A stretch of 64,000 nt of DNA from an uncultured Oscillospiraceae bacterium. Its GTDB lineage: Bacteria; Bacillota; Clostridia; Oscillospirales; Acutalibacteraceae. The stretch lies in assembly GCA_902465155.1 (NCBI GenBank), contig CABQLY010000007.1, positions 1 through 64,000 on the forward strand, written 5' to 3'. The position numbers and the translations under genes are program-made. The notes under the pieces are model-generated. The model saw only the letters and a list, made by a program, of their open reading frames with translations, had not been told where the DNA came from and did no database searches. Of this stretch, positions 49,344-57,350 are shown one piece after another (position 1 is the first letter of the stretch; the number at the start of each line of letters is the position of its first letter).

Positions 49344-51068
49344 TTATGCTACTATTTTAAGCTTTTTTAAAATGGCAATAACCTTTTCGCCCTTTGCTAA
49401 GGTACGAATATCCTGCTCGGTTAAGCATTTAAAGGCGGCAACAGCAACCAAATAAACCACAACGGCCGCCAAAATGCCAAGGCCGGTTACCGCGGCGTTG
49501 GCCAGCGACGAAGCCGAGCCCAACAGCTTTTGCCCCAAAAAGGCCACCGCAAAAGCCGCCACACCGCAAAGTGCCGCCGCAATAAAGGGGCGCAGCACCG
49601 CGGCTTTCATATTCGGGCGGGTGCCGGAATAGCGAATGAGGCAAAACAGGTTGGCGCCCGCAATGTAAATGTAGCAAAGCAGCGTGCCAATTGCCGCGCC
49701 CATAACATGAACCGAGGGGATAGCCACCAGGGTAAGGTTGCTTACAATTTTAATAATGGCCCCTACCCCAATGTTGCGCACCGGCACGCCCTGCCGGCCA
49801 ATTGCTTGCAGCATATTGGTAAGCGGAGTAGAAAGCCCCGCGCAGCAGGCGGCCAAACCTAAAATGCGCAGCAGATTGGCGGTTATAACCGGCTCGGACG
49901 ACTTAAACAAAAGCTGAATAATTTGCGGCGCCAAGGCCACCATGCCAACCCCCATTGGAAAAGCAATTAAAGAAATAATTTTAATAATAGATTCTATATT
50001 TTTACGAATACCAACAGAGTTTTTTGCCCCCCAAACCATGGTAAGCACCGGAATGGCGCTAACACCCAGCACCGAGGTAATGGTTGGCACAAAGTTAAAC
50101 ATGGTGTACGCGCTGCCCTTGTAGCAGCCGTACAGGCGGTTGGCTACCCAAATTTCAAACCCCGATTTTTGGGCGGCACCCGAGGCTTGGTAGGCCTGGT
50201 ACATTTCGGTAAAAGAGTTTGGGTGCGCGGCCACCGTGCTTTTAAGCTGCCCCTGCACCATAACAACATCTATTAACCCGGAAACCTGCGTTACCAGCGA
50301 GCCCAGCGCTACCGGCACGGCAATAGCAACCAGCATTTTAAAAATTTTGCGCTGCGACATAGGCGCCGGCGATTCCCGCAGCATTTGGTTGGTAATGCCG
50401 TCGCCCTTTTTGGTGTAGCACCAAATAAGGTAAGCCGAGCCAAAAACCGTACCCAGCGTAATGCCCAGCATTGCCCCGGCAACCGCGTAAGATAAAGTAT
50501 CCAGCGTTACGGTAGTGGCCGATTTAACAATTATAAACGCAAAGCTGTACCCCAAAACCAGCTTGCAAACCGCCTCAATAACCGAGGAAACCGCCGTGGG
50601 GTACATATTGCGAACCCCTTCGTAATAGCCGCGGTAAATAGACATAACGCAGCAAAAGAAAATAGAGGGCGCAATTACAAACATACCGGGCCTTGCCCGC
50701 ACATTGCCGGTAACGGCGGTAACAATAAACGAGGCGCCGTACATTAACAGCAGGCCAATGGTGCCGGCAATTAAAAACACCTTGGCAACCACCCGCAAAG
50801 TGCGCCGGGCGTCGCGGTAGCGCTCTTTGCCTACCTGGTCGGCCACCATTCGGGAAACGGCCACCGGAAATCCCGCCATGGCCAACGAGTAAATGGGCAA
50901 ATAAATATCATAAGCGGTGGAATAAAAGCCCATGCCGTCATCGCCTATTAGGCGCTGCAAAGGAATTTTAAAAATAGCCCCCAGCACCTTTACCAGCATG
51001 GTGGCAATGCCTAAAATAACCGTTGCCTGCAAAAAGCTTTGTTCCTTTTCGGTGTGCTTTGTAGCCAT
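49344..51068 (-). CDS. SpoVB/MurJ-type polysaccharide lipid flippase
   Basis: The 574-residue membrane protein has about 14 hydrophobic helices of the MOP/MATE exporter fold. The N-terminal part (about 10-70, with GAIFKIPLQRLIGDDGMGFY) and GYYEGVRNMYPTA (about 145-157) are typical of the Bacillus SpoVB group, which moves lipid-linked cell-wall precursors. TAATG couples it to the nucleosidase gene. GGGAGGA precedes the ATG. A sporulation role is possible but not shown; SpoVB paralogues also occur in non-sporulating species. Confidence 0.9.
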   Translation of the reverse strand: MATKHTEKEQSFLQATVILGIATMLVKVLGAIFKIPLQRLIGDDGMGFYSTAYDIYLPIYSLAMAGFPVAVSRMVADQVGKERYRDARRTLRVVAKVFLIAGTIGLLLMYGASFIVTAVTGNVRARPGMFVIAPSIFFCCVMSIYRGYYEGVRNMYPTAVSSVIEAVCKLVLGYSFAFIIVKSATTVTLDTLSYAVAGAMLGITLGTVFGSAYLIWCYTKKGDGITNQMLRESPAPMSQRKIFKMLVAIAVPVALGSLVTQVSGLIDVVMVQGQLKSTVAAHPNSFTEMYQAYQASGAAQKSGFEIWVANRLYGCYKGSAYTMFNFVPTITSVLGVSAIPVLTMVWGAKNSVGIRKNIESIIKIISLIAFPMGVGMVALAPQIIQLLFKSSEPVITANLLRILGLAACCAGLSTPLTNMLQAIGRQGVPVRNIGVGAIIKIVSNLTLVAIPSVHVMGAAIGTLLCYIYIAGANLFCLIRYSGTRPNMKAAVLRPFIAAALCGVAAFAVAFLGQKLLGSASSLANAAVTGLGILAAVVVYLVAVAAFKCLTEQDIRTLAKGEKVIAILKKLKIVA

Positions 51069-51793
51069 TATTCGTCCTCCCAAAGCTTTGGCACGCTAAA
51101 AAGCTGCCCTAAAAGCTTTAAAAATAGTTCAAACAGGGTAACCTGCTCCGGCTCGGCGTGGGCCGAATAATCGGCGACAGCGTCGTCGCCCGCATCATCC
51201 GAAACCTGGCGCAGGGTTGCAAAGGGCACCCCGTACAGGTTGGCCGCGGCGGCAATGGCCCCGGTTTCCATATCGCAGCAAATTACCTTTAGTTCCTCCC
51301 GCAGCCAGTCGCGCAGCTTGTTGTTGCTTACAAAGCAATCGCCGCACGCCATTGGGCCGGTATAAAGGCCCGGCTCTGCCGCCAAAAAACAGCGGTTTAA
51401 AACTTCACTGGCTGTGCTAAACAACGGCTGCCCGGGCTTTTGCCCACGGGGACGACCCAAACAGGTAAGGTCAAAATCGTGCTCAATAAACGCGGTACCA
51501 AGCGCAAAGCTGTTATGCGGCAGCTTGCCAACCCCGCCGGAAAGGCCGTAATTTAACAGCACATGGCACCCTTTTTCCAACAAATGGGCAGCGGCGGTGG
51601 CGGCGTTTACCTTGCCAACGCCGCTATGCACACTGTAAACCGTAAGAGTTTTTTTGCCCTGCTGTAAGGTAAAGCGGTGCCCCGCCCGGCCGCAAAACGG
51701 GGCCGGCTGCAGGGTGGGGTTGTTTAAACCGGCTATGGGGGCGTATTCGGTATCATCCGCTACCACTAAGCCAACGGTTAAATTATTTTTCAT
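51068..51793 (-). CDS. Nucleoside phosphorylase / MTA-SAH nucleosidase family protein
   Basis: The 241-residue protein has the purine nucleoside phosphorylase fold: VHSGVGKVNAATAAAHLL (about 54-71), YGLSGGVG (about 82-89) and the signature VICCDMETGAIAAAANLYGV (about 172-191), where the Met-Glu pair binds the ribose. The catalytic Asp lies near VSDDAGDD (about 199). It should cleave methylthioadenosine, S-adenosylhomocysteine or a related nucleoside. ATG 51793 has GGAG 8 bases upstream. It shares a transcript with the SpoVB-like gene. Confidence 0.88.
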   Translation of the reverse strand: MKNNLTVGLVVADDTEYAPIAGLNNPTLQPAPFCGRAGHRFTLQQGKKTLTVYSVHSGVGKVNAATAAAHLLEKGCHVLLNYGLSGGVGKLPHNSFALGTAFIEHDFDLTCLGRPRGQKPGQPLFSTASEVLNRCFLAAEPGLYTGPMACGDCFVSNNKLRDWLREELKVICCDMETGAIAAAANLYGVPFATLRQVSDDAGDDAVADYSAHAEPEQVTLFELFLKLLGQLFSVPKLWEDE

Positions 51794-51893
51794 AATTTTT
51801 GCTCCAAACACAAAACAAAGTGCAGCCCGCTAAAAGGCAAGCGGTTGTAAGCCCGCCGCCGGGGTGAATTTTAAAAATTACACCCAGACGCCG

Positions 51894-51927
51894 TGCAATT
51901 TTGTTGTTCCTGCAATTTTGTTATTCC
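51894..51927. repeat. Two-copy 17-bp direct repeat in a long leader
   Basis: TGCAATTTTGTTGTTCC is followed at once by a copy with one change. Degenerate continuation (T-rich, GTTTTA/CTTTTA phrases) can be followed to about 51990. It lies in the ~230-base leader of the nucleosidase gene, within a 424-base gap (51794-52217) that has no believable gene. Confidence 0.6.
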
Positions 51928-52029
51928 ATTATTATGCGGTTTTACTTGTTTCGCTTTTATTTAGTGTTTTCGTAGTTTTGCTTTTTAGGCCAGCGCCTGC
52001 GGCCCAAAGCTTTTGCCAAAGTATTCCCT

Positions 52030-52058
52030 ATTTTAACACAACTTATTTAAAATTTCAA
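52030..52058 (-). promoter_or_regulatory. Promoter of the nucleosidase-flippase operon
   Basis: On the minus strand TTGAAA (52053-52058), 17 bases, TAAAAT (52030-52035). The predicted leader to the ATG at 51793 is about 230 bases. Confidence 0.55.
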
Positions 52059-52217
52059 GCTTTGGCGGCCGGTTAACCGGCCCTTTGCAGCGCTTTAGGC
52101 AAAATAAACCGGCATTTTAAAGCAGCCCGCCCCCAAAAACAAGGGGCGCGCTGCAATAAATTAAAAAAATATACCCGTAGAAACACAGCCGTTAATGTAA
52201 CACGGCAGCCCTAAGGC

Positions 52218-54674
52218 TTACGGAATTAAGGTGTAGCCGGTAAGCGTTAACGGTTCGTTGGCAAACTCGGGCACCTCGCTTAGGGTTACCGTTTTGCTTT
52301 CGCCCGGTAAAAGCGAAAAATAATTATCTGAGAATACAAAACCGCCCTCCAGCCGCACCGCGTGCACATAAGCGCTTGCCGTAACGGTAACGCTGCCGCT
52401 GCTTTGCGCGGTAATTTGCACGGCGTTGGTGGGCTTAATTTGCAAATCGCCCGCCTTGTAAAAGGTGCGGTCAAAATTGCCGTTGCCTGTTAAATTGCAA
52501 ACCAAAACCTGCCCCGGCCCTACCGTTACTTTTACCGGCAGCTGCAGCACACTTTGCGCCGCCACGCAAACCGGGCTGCAAAGCACCTGCTGCGTTTTTT
52601 GGCTTTCAAGGCTTACCAGCGTAAGGGTTACCTCGGCCGGCTGCTCGCTTTCGCTGTCGTTGGTTAAAAACAAGGTAAGCGCGCCGCCGTTTTCATCTAA
52701 AGAGGCGGTTAGAGCCTTGGCGCAGCGTTTAAAGCTGTAATAGGCCGCCTTAGGCAGGCAGTAATAATCTAACAGCGACCACCCTGCTGCGGCCGGCCAG
52801 CAATCGGCCAACATCCAATAAAGAATTCCGCTGCAAAACCACAAATTTCGCCGGGCCAGCTCAAACGAAAGGCGAACCCATTCGTACTGCAAAAATTGCA
52901 GCTTAAAGCATTTATCCTCGCCGTTTTGAAACGCCCCTAACAGCCGCTCGGCAAAGGTGTAGGTGTAATCTAACAAATGGCGCGCCAGGCAGGGGTTATT
53001 TTGGGTGTGGTAATGCCACTGCTCCTCCTCAAAAAACGCGTCCTGCGCGGTCATCATTCGCAGCAGCGAGGGGGTGCTAACGGCGCCCATGGTTGGCTCC
53101 TCGGCAATAAAGCGGGCGGCGTACTGCCGGTACAGCTCACGGTAACGCCGCATATCGCCCTGCTCCATCATTTTAAAAATTAGGCCTAAAAAGTTGGTGT
53201 TGTGCGTGGTGCCGGCGGTTTTAGAGCAGTACCTGTTGCCGCCGTAAGGGCTGGAGGGCAAAAACCGGCGCATAGGGTCCAGCCGCTTTAAAACCGGCGC
53301 AATGGCCTTTAAAGCTGCCGTTCGGCCCGGGTATTCCGACATGGTATCGTTCCCGTTTACGGCGTTTTCGTTATCCCCTGTCCACCAAACCAAGCAAGGG
53401 TGATTGCGTAAAAACAGCGCGGCGTGTTCGGCCTCGGCCGTAAGCTGCGAAATAAACCAAGGCTCATCCTCGGGGTAATTGCCGCAGGCCATTAAAAAGT
53501 CCTGCGTTACTAAAATGCCAAGGCGGTCGCACTCGTTATAAAAATGCCGGCTTTCAAAAAATCCGCCGCCCCAAACGCGCAGCATATTTACCCCGGCTGC
53601 AGCGGCAAGCTCTAACAGTCGGGTAATTTTTTGCGGGGTAATTTGCGTAATCAGCGGCTCGCAGGGGGCCCAATCGGCCCCTTTGCAAAACACCCGCCAG
53701 CCGTTTACAAGCAGCGTAAAGCAAGAAAATTCGGTGTTAAAATCGCTCTCTTTTCCGCTTTCGGTTTGCTGCAGGGCTTTGCAAAGCGCCTCGGCGGGGC
53801 TGCCCTTTTCATCTGGCAGCTGCAAAATGCGAACAGTGCGCACGCCAAATTGCTCGCAAAGCTTTTCTTGCCCTACCGTAACGGTTAGCCGGTAAAGCGG
53901 CTGGCTGCCGGTGCCGTTCGGCTCCCAAAGCTGCGGCTTGGCCAGGCAAAAAACCTCCCGCTGCTCCGGCTCCTCGGTGTAGCGCTGCTTTTGGTAAACG
54001 GTTGTTCCGCTTTGGTCGGTAACGGTTAGGGTGTACAGCACCCCTTGGGTTAAGTTTTTAAACTGAATATCACACACCATTTCGGCGCCAAAGGTATCTA
54101 CCTGCGCGGTGTAAATGTAAACGCTTTGGGCAGCCGGGGCGTTTTCAAACGCTATGTAGCACGGGCCGCTAATGCCGCAGGTAACAAACCGCTCGGTCCA
54201 ATCCCACCCGTAGGTACATTGAATTCGGCGGGTGTAAAGCCGCTCGCCGGTAAAGGCGTGCGAGCGCTCCTTACAGCCTTTGGTGCGGTTAACGGCTGAA
54301 TGAAAATAAACCTCCAGCCGGTTTTCGCCGCATTTTAGCAGCTGCTGCACGGCAAAGCGGTGCGGAATAAACATATTCTCGGCCCGGCCGGCCAGCTTTC
54401 CGTTTAGGTAAACCTCGGCGTAGGTATCTAAACACTCAAACACCAGCACCGCGCCCGGCAAAACCTTTTCTACCGTAAAGGTTTTGGTGTAGGTAAAATC
54501 CTCTTGCTCTATCCAGCGCAGCTGCAGGGCGTTATCCCGCCAAAAAAAGTTGCCCTCTACCAACCCGGCAGCGGCCAAATCGGTGTGGGCGCAGCCCGGA
54601 ACGGTTGCGTTAAAGTGCAAATTTTTTTGCGGGCAGGCCCCTTGCCAGCTTCCGCTTAAATCAATTTTTTTCAT
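52218..54674 (-). CDS. Beta-mannosidase, GH2 family
   Basis: The 818-residue enzyme has an N-terminal sugar-binding jelly-roll (about 1-185; GSWQGACPQ at 8-16, VPGCAHTDL at 25-33, CTYGWDWTERFVTCG near 150), an immunoglobulin-like domain and the GH2 barrel. The acid/base Glu is in WWTGDNENAVNG (about 423-434) and the nucleophile Glu is probably in FIAEEPTMGAVSTPS (about 522). No signal peptide: it acts on imported manno-oligosaccharides. AAAGGGG precedes the ATG, 30 bases after the dCMP deaminase stop. The family is clear; the substrate is by resemblance. Confidence 0.9.
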   Translation of the reverse strand: MKKIDLSGSWQGACPQKNLHFNATVPGCAHTDLAAAGLVEGNFFWRDNALQLRWIEQEDFTYTKTFTVEKVLPGAVLVFECLDTYAEVYLNGKLAGRAENMFIPHRFAVQQLLKCGENRLEVYFHSAVNRTKGCKERSHAFTGERLYTRRIQCTYGWDWTERFVTCGISGPCYIAFENAPAAQSVYIYTAQVDTFGAEMVCDIQFKNLTQGVLYTLTVTDQSGTTVYQKQRYTEEPEQREVFCLAKPQLWEPNGTGSQPLYRLTVTVGQEKLCEQFGVRTVRILQLPDEKGSPAEALCKALQQTESGKESDFNTEFSCFTLLVNGWRVFCKGADWAPCEPLITQITPQKITRLLELAAAAGVNMLRVWGGGFFESRHFYNECDRLGILVTQDFLMACGNYPEDEPWFISQLTAEAEHAALFLRNHPCLVWWTGDNENAVNGNDTMSEYPGRTAALKAIAPVLKRLDPMRRFLPSSPYGGNRYCSKTAGTTHNTNFLGLIFKMMEQGDMRRYRELYRQYAARFIAEEPTMGAVSTPSLLRMMTAQDAFFEEEQWHYHTQNNPCLARHLLDYTYTFAERLLGAFQNGEDKCFKLQFLQYEWVRLSFELARRNLWFCSGILYWMLADCWPAAAGWSLLDYYCLPKAAYYSFKRCAKALTASLDENGGALTLFLTNDSESEQPAEVTLTLVSLESQKTQQVLCSPVCVAAQSVLQLPVKVTVGPGQVLVCNLTGNGNFDRTFYKAGDLQIKPTNAVQITAQSSGSVTVTASAYVHAVRLEGGFVFSDNYFSLLPGESKTVTLSEVPEFANEPLTLTGYTLIP

Positions 54675-54704
54675 AAAATTCCCCTTTAGGCTTATACTTT
54701 AGGC

Positions 54705-55184
54705 TTATAAATGAAAGCTTTCGGTGTGCCCGCCGGGCGTGTATTTGCGGCACTGCACCCCGGCCGCCGCAAACATTTTTTTAGAGGCGCGCACCCCGTC
54801 GGTATCGGCATATTTATCCTCATTATAAATAATTTCGGTAATCCCGGTTTGAATAATTGCTTTTGCACACTCGTTACAAGGAAAAAGCGTTACATAAATT
54901 TTGCAGCCGCCAAGGTTCCCGCCGCGGTAATTTAAAATGGCGTTTAATTCTGCGTGGCACACAAACGGGTATTTGGTGTTTAACGGTTCCCCCTCGCGGC
55001 TCCAGGGAAAAACATCGTCCGAACAGCCAAACGGCAGCCCGTTATATCCTACCGACATTACCCGGTTTTCTTTATTTACAATACAAGCGCCAACCTGGGT
55101 GCCGGGGTCTTTACTGCGGCGGGCCGAAAGCATGGCTATACCCATAAAGTATTCGTCCCAGCTTAAATAATCTGTGCGTTTCAA
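54705..55184 (-). CDS. dCMP deaminase family protein (ComEB-like)
   Basis: The 159-residue zinc enzyme converts dCMP to dUMP for thymidylate synthesis. Zinc and proton-shuttle residues are in CHAELNAI (about 75-82) and LFPCNECA (about 99-106); the N-terminal DYLSWDEYFMGIAMLSARRS is typical of the family. The start is TTG, with AAGGTG 5 bases before it. It precedes the beta-mannosidase gene on the same strand; a functional link between the two is not apparent. Confidence 0.92.
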   Translation of the reverse strand: MKRTDYLSWDEYFMGIAMLSARRSKDPGTQVGACIVNKENRVMSVGYNGLPFGCSDDVFPWSREGEPLNTKYPFVCHAELNAILNYRGGNLGGCKIYVTLFPCNECAKAIIQTGITEIIYNEDKYADTDGVRASKKMFAAAGVQCRKYTPGGHTESFHL

Positions 55185-55344
55185 ATAAACACCTTCTCTT
55201 TTAAAATATTTGTTATCATTACCAATTTAAATTTACCCGTATAAATTCTACCCTTATAAATTTAAGGGGCATTGCCCCAGCCGCGGCAGCCAAAGCAGGT
55301 TAAAATTTTAAACCGTTTGGGCCGCCAAAGCCTGCCGGCGTAGG

Positions 55345-55395
55345 CCGTACCTGTTGTTATTTTTGTACCCCGCTATTTGTACCCTGTTATTAATG
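55345..55395. repeat. Degenerate ~15-bp repeat between two minus-strand genes
   Basis: Three imperfect copies of a GTACC-N-TATT phrase (GTACCTGTTGTTATT, GTACCCCGCTATT, GTACCCTGTTATT) at 15-18 base steps, 40 bases after the stop of the CobW-type gene. Near 55230-55260 a second pair, ACCCGTATAAATT and ACCCTTATAAATT, is seen. The rest of 55185-55431 is unremarkable. Confidence 0.4.
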
Positions 55396-55431
55396 TTTAG
55401 CAGCAAAGCGTTCGCAGCAAGGCGCCAAGCC

Positions 55432-56373
55432 TTAATAAAAGGTAACAACTTCCTCCTCCGGCGGGTCGGCCTTTGCAAGCCGGTCTACATACAAAACCGG
55501 CCCGCGCTGCCCGTAAAGCTCGCAGTATTCCACCTTTATCATAGCCGTAAGCAAGATCCATTCCCGGTTTTGGGCGGTAAGCTCCGGCGGGCACTCGGCC
55601 AGCAGGCCGGCAAAGGTAATATCCTCTACGCAGCAGGTCATTAAATGGCGCCCCACCACCAGCTCGCTGCCCTTTAGCTTGCGGTTTTTGGCCGCAACCG
55701 CTTTAAAGGTAACGGTTTTGCCGTTGTAAAAATCTAAATTCTCCGAAAGGTCACGGTAAAAATAGGCGTAGTCCTTATCCTGCACGGTAAAACGCTGGGC
55801 GTCGCGGTCAAACGGCAGCGGATCTTCAATATCGTCGTATTCCACCTTACCGTTCGGGTACTCGTACGCAATAGTGGCCCGGGTATTCACGGCGCGAACA
55901 ATTTTGTGCAGCTGCTCCTTGGCAATCTTTTCACTGTAGCGGTTAAAAACAACCAGCTCGCAGGAGTTTAATTTATCTACCACCAAGCTGCGCATATTAT
56001 TATTGTAGTTTACAAAGGTGGCCGTTTCGGCAAACATAAACTCCTGCGCAATAACCCAGCTTTTGGGCAGCGCGTTAAACAGGCTTTTTAGCTGCCACAT
56101 TCCGTTATATTCCACCAGCACCCGCTCGGTGCCATGCTGCTTTTGCAGGCGCTGCAGCAGCTTTTCGGTTAAATCGCCCTCCTGCTGCAGCGGCTCAATA
56201 AAAACATTTTTGCCAAAAAAGCGGGCGGGGTCGTATTCCTCTACCCCCTCCTCGCACAAAAGCAGCAGCGTTTTTTCGCCGTTGTTAAAACGCTTGTCCT
56301 CCAGCGTTTCCTGAATAAAGCGGGTTTTTCCCGACTCTAAAAAACCGGTAAATAAGTAAACCGGTATATCCAT
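55432..56373 (-). CDS. CobW-type GTPase fused to a TIGR03943-like domain
   Basis: The 313-residue protein begins with a P-loop GTPase of the CobW/G3E group (VYLFTGFLESGKTRF, about 5-19; VEYNGMW, about 87-93, in the place of Walker B; NRYSE, about 143-147, in the place of NKxD). The C-terminal half (about 195-313) has a beta domain with GRHLMTCCVEDITFAG (about 242-257), like the tail of the YcgQ/TIGR03943 proteins that usually form a pair with such GTPases. Metal delivery, often zinc, is the family theme. The CxCC site of classical CobW proteins is absent. It has a strong promoter of its own. Confidence 0.82.
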   Translation of the reverse strand: MDIPVYLFTGFLESGKTRFIQETLEDKRFNNGEKTLLLLCEEGVEEYDPARFFGKNVFIEPLQQEGDLTEKLLQRLQKQHGTERVLVEYNGMWQLKSLFNALPKSWVIAQEFMFAETATFVNYNNNMRSLVVDKLNSCELVVFNRYSEKIAKEQLHKIVRAVNTRATIAYEYPNGKVEYDDIEDPLPFDRDAQRFTVQDKDYAYFYRDLSENLDFYNGKTVTFKAVAAKNRKLKGSELVVGRHLMTCCVEDITFAGLLAECPPELTAQNREWILLTAMIKVEYCELYGQRGPVLYVDRLAKADPPEEEVVTFY

Positions 56374-56405
56374 AAAATTACATCCCCTTTGGTTTTATAC
56401 CTTTA

Positions 56406-56434
56406 AATATAACGCAAGGGGCAAAAATTGTCAA
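56406..56434 (-). promoter_or_regulatory. Promoter of the CobW-type GTPase gene
   Basis: On the minus strand TTGACA (56429-56434), 17 bases, TATATT (56406-56411). From here to 56640 the sequence is A/T rich with a GC palindrome near 56555-56575 and no gene. Confidence 0.75.
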
Positions 56435-56640
56435 TCAAAATATCCCAAAGACGGCAAAACTTTTAAAAAATTTTATTCGCAAAAGCAGGCCAAAGTTTTA
56501 GCAATTTTTTAGCAGCGCAGGTTTAAGCCAATTTTTTCCGTTTTAGCGTACAGTTTGGCCGGCCGGCGGGGCCGCCTGCGCTTTTACTTTGCCCCGCTAA
56601 AAAATTCGCAAAAAAACTTAAAATTTTTTTAAAAAGGGGG

Positions 56641-56669
56641 TTGACTTTTTGTCCGAATGGAGTTATTAT
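56641..56669 (+). promoter_or_regulatory. Promoter of the feo operon
   Basis: TTGACT (56641-56646), exactly 17 bases, TATTAT (56664-56669). The expected transcription start lies at the edge of the first palindrome of the operator array. Confidence 0.8.
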
Positions 56670-56677
56670 ATTAGCGG

Positions 56678-56791
56678 TTAGCAGGGGCTAATTGTTTTTT
56701 TGAGCAACAGTTAGCTAAAACTAACTGTTTTTTCGGGTTTAAAGTTAGCGTAAGCTAACAATTTTTAAGCCCGTTGGTTAGCCTGCGCTAA
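56678..56791 (+). promoter_or_regulatory. Array of four TTAGC-N4-GCTAA operator-like palindromes
   Basis: TTAGC-AGGG-GCTAA (56678-56691), TTAGC-TAAA-ACTAA (56711-56724), TTAGC-GTAA-GCTAA (56745-56758) and TTAGC-CTGC-GCTAA (56778-56791). The starts are 33, 34 and 33 bases apart. The second is part of a 9-bp hairpin followed by TTTTTT, so it might also act as a weak terminator. The TTAG...CTAA halves recall DtxR/IdeR-family iron operators, but the spacing is different; the identity of the regulator is inference. Confidence 0.75.
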
Positions 56792-56820
56792 TTAAACTGA
56801 ATGAAAGAGGTTGTTTGAAT

Positions 56821-57033
56821 ATGATGCCGTTAGCGTTTGCCAGCTTGGGCGACAGCATGACCATTAAAAAAATCGGCGGCAGTGCAGAGGTTAAAAAGCA
56901 TTTAGAGGATTTAGGCTTTGTAGTAGGCTCTAATGTAAGCATTGTTAGTATGCTGGGCGGTAATGTTATTGTAAATGTAAAAGAATCCCGCGTGGCAATC
57001 AGCGAGGAAATGGCGCGCAAAATAATGGTATAA
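56821..57033 (+). CDS. feoA: FeoA-domain protein (first copy)
   Basis: The 70-residue protein is a single SH3-like FeoA domain (LGDSMTIKKIGGSAEVKKHL, then EDLGFVVGSNVSIVSMLGGN). FeoA supports the FeoB iron transporter, probably by binding its cytoplasmic part. ATG 56821 has AGAGG 10 bases before it; TTG 56815 and ATG 56824 are alternatives. It is the first gene of the feo operon. Confidence 0.92.
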   Translation: MMPLAFASLGDSMTIKKIGGSAEVKKHLEDLGFVVGSNVSIVSMLGGNVIVNVKESRVAISEEMARKIMV

Positions 57034-57101
57034 CGGCACCCGGCGGTTGCCTGTACATAAAAGCTTTCGGGCTTTGCCCGTAAATAAAGGAGGAAAATGG
57101 C

Positions 57102-57323
57102 ATGAAAACATTAAAAGACGCAAAGATCGGCGAGACCGTTACCGTAGTAAAGCTGCACGGTGAGGGCGCCGTAAAGCACCGCATTATGGATATGGGCCTA
57201 ACCAAAGGCGTTGAGGTTTATATTCGTAAGGTTGCCCCGCTTGGGGATCCGGTTGAGCTAACCGTGCGCGGTTACGAGCTTTCGCTGCGAAAGGCCGACG
57301 CCGCCATGGTAGAGGTTGGCTGA
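57102..57323 (+). CDS. feoA: FeoA-domain protein (second copy)
   Basis: The 73-residue protein is a second FeoA domain (DAKIGETVTVVKLHGEGAVK, then HRIMDMGLTKGVEVYIRKVA). Its sequence is clearly different from the first copy, so the two are not a recent duplication. AAGGAGG precedes the ATG. Two FeoA genes before feoB are common in Clostridia. Confidence 0.94.
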   Translation: MKTLKDAKIGETVTVVKLHGEGAVKHRIMDMGLTKGVEVYIRKVAPLGDPVELTVRGYELSLRKADAAMVEVG

Positions 57324-57350
57324 TTATTTTAGGAAGAGAGGAATTTAAAC

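Noticed and set aside
51864..52076. A 70-codon hydrophobic open frame
   Set aside because: It is the translation of a T-rich repeat region; no ribosome site, and it lies inside the predicted leader of the nucleosidase gene.
56706..56734. The second feo palindrome as a plain terminator
   Set aside because: The 9-bp hairpin with a T run could stop transcription, but it is one of four evenly spaced palindromes, only this one has a long stem, and the stem is A/T rich; an operator role explains the whole array better.
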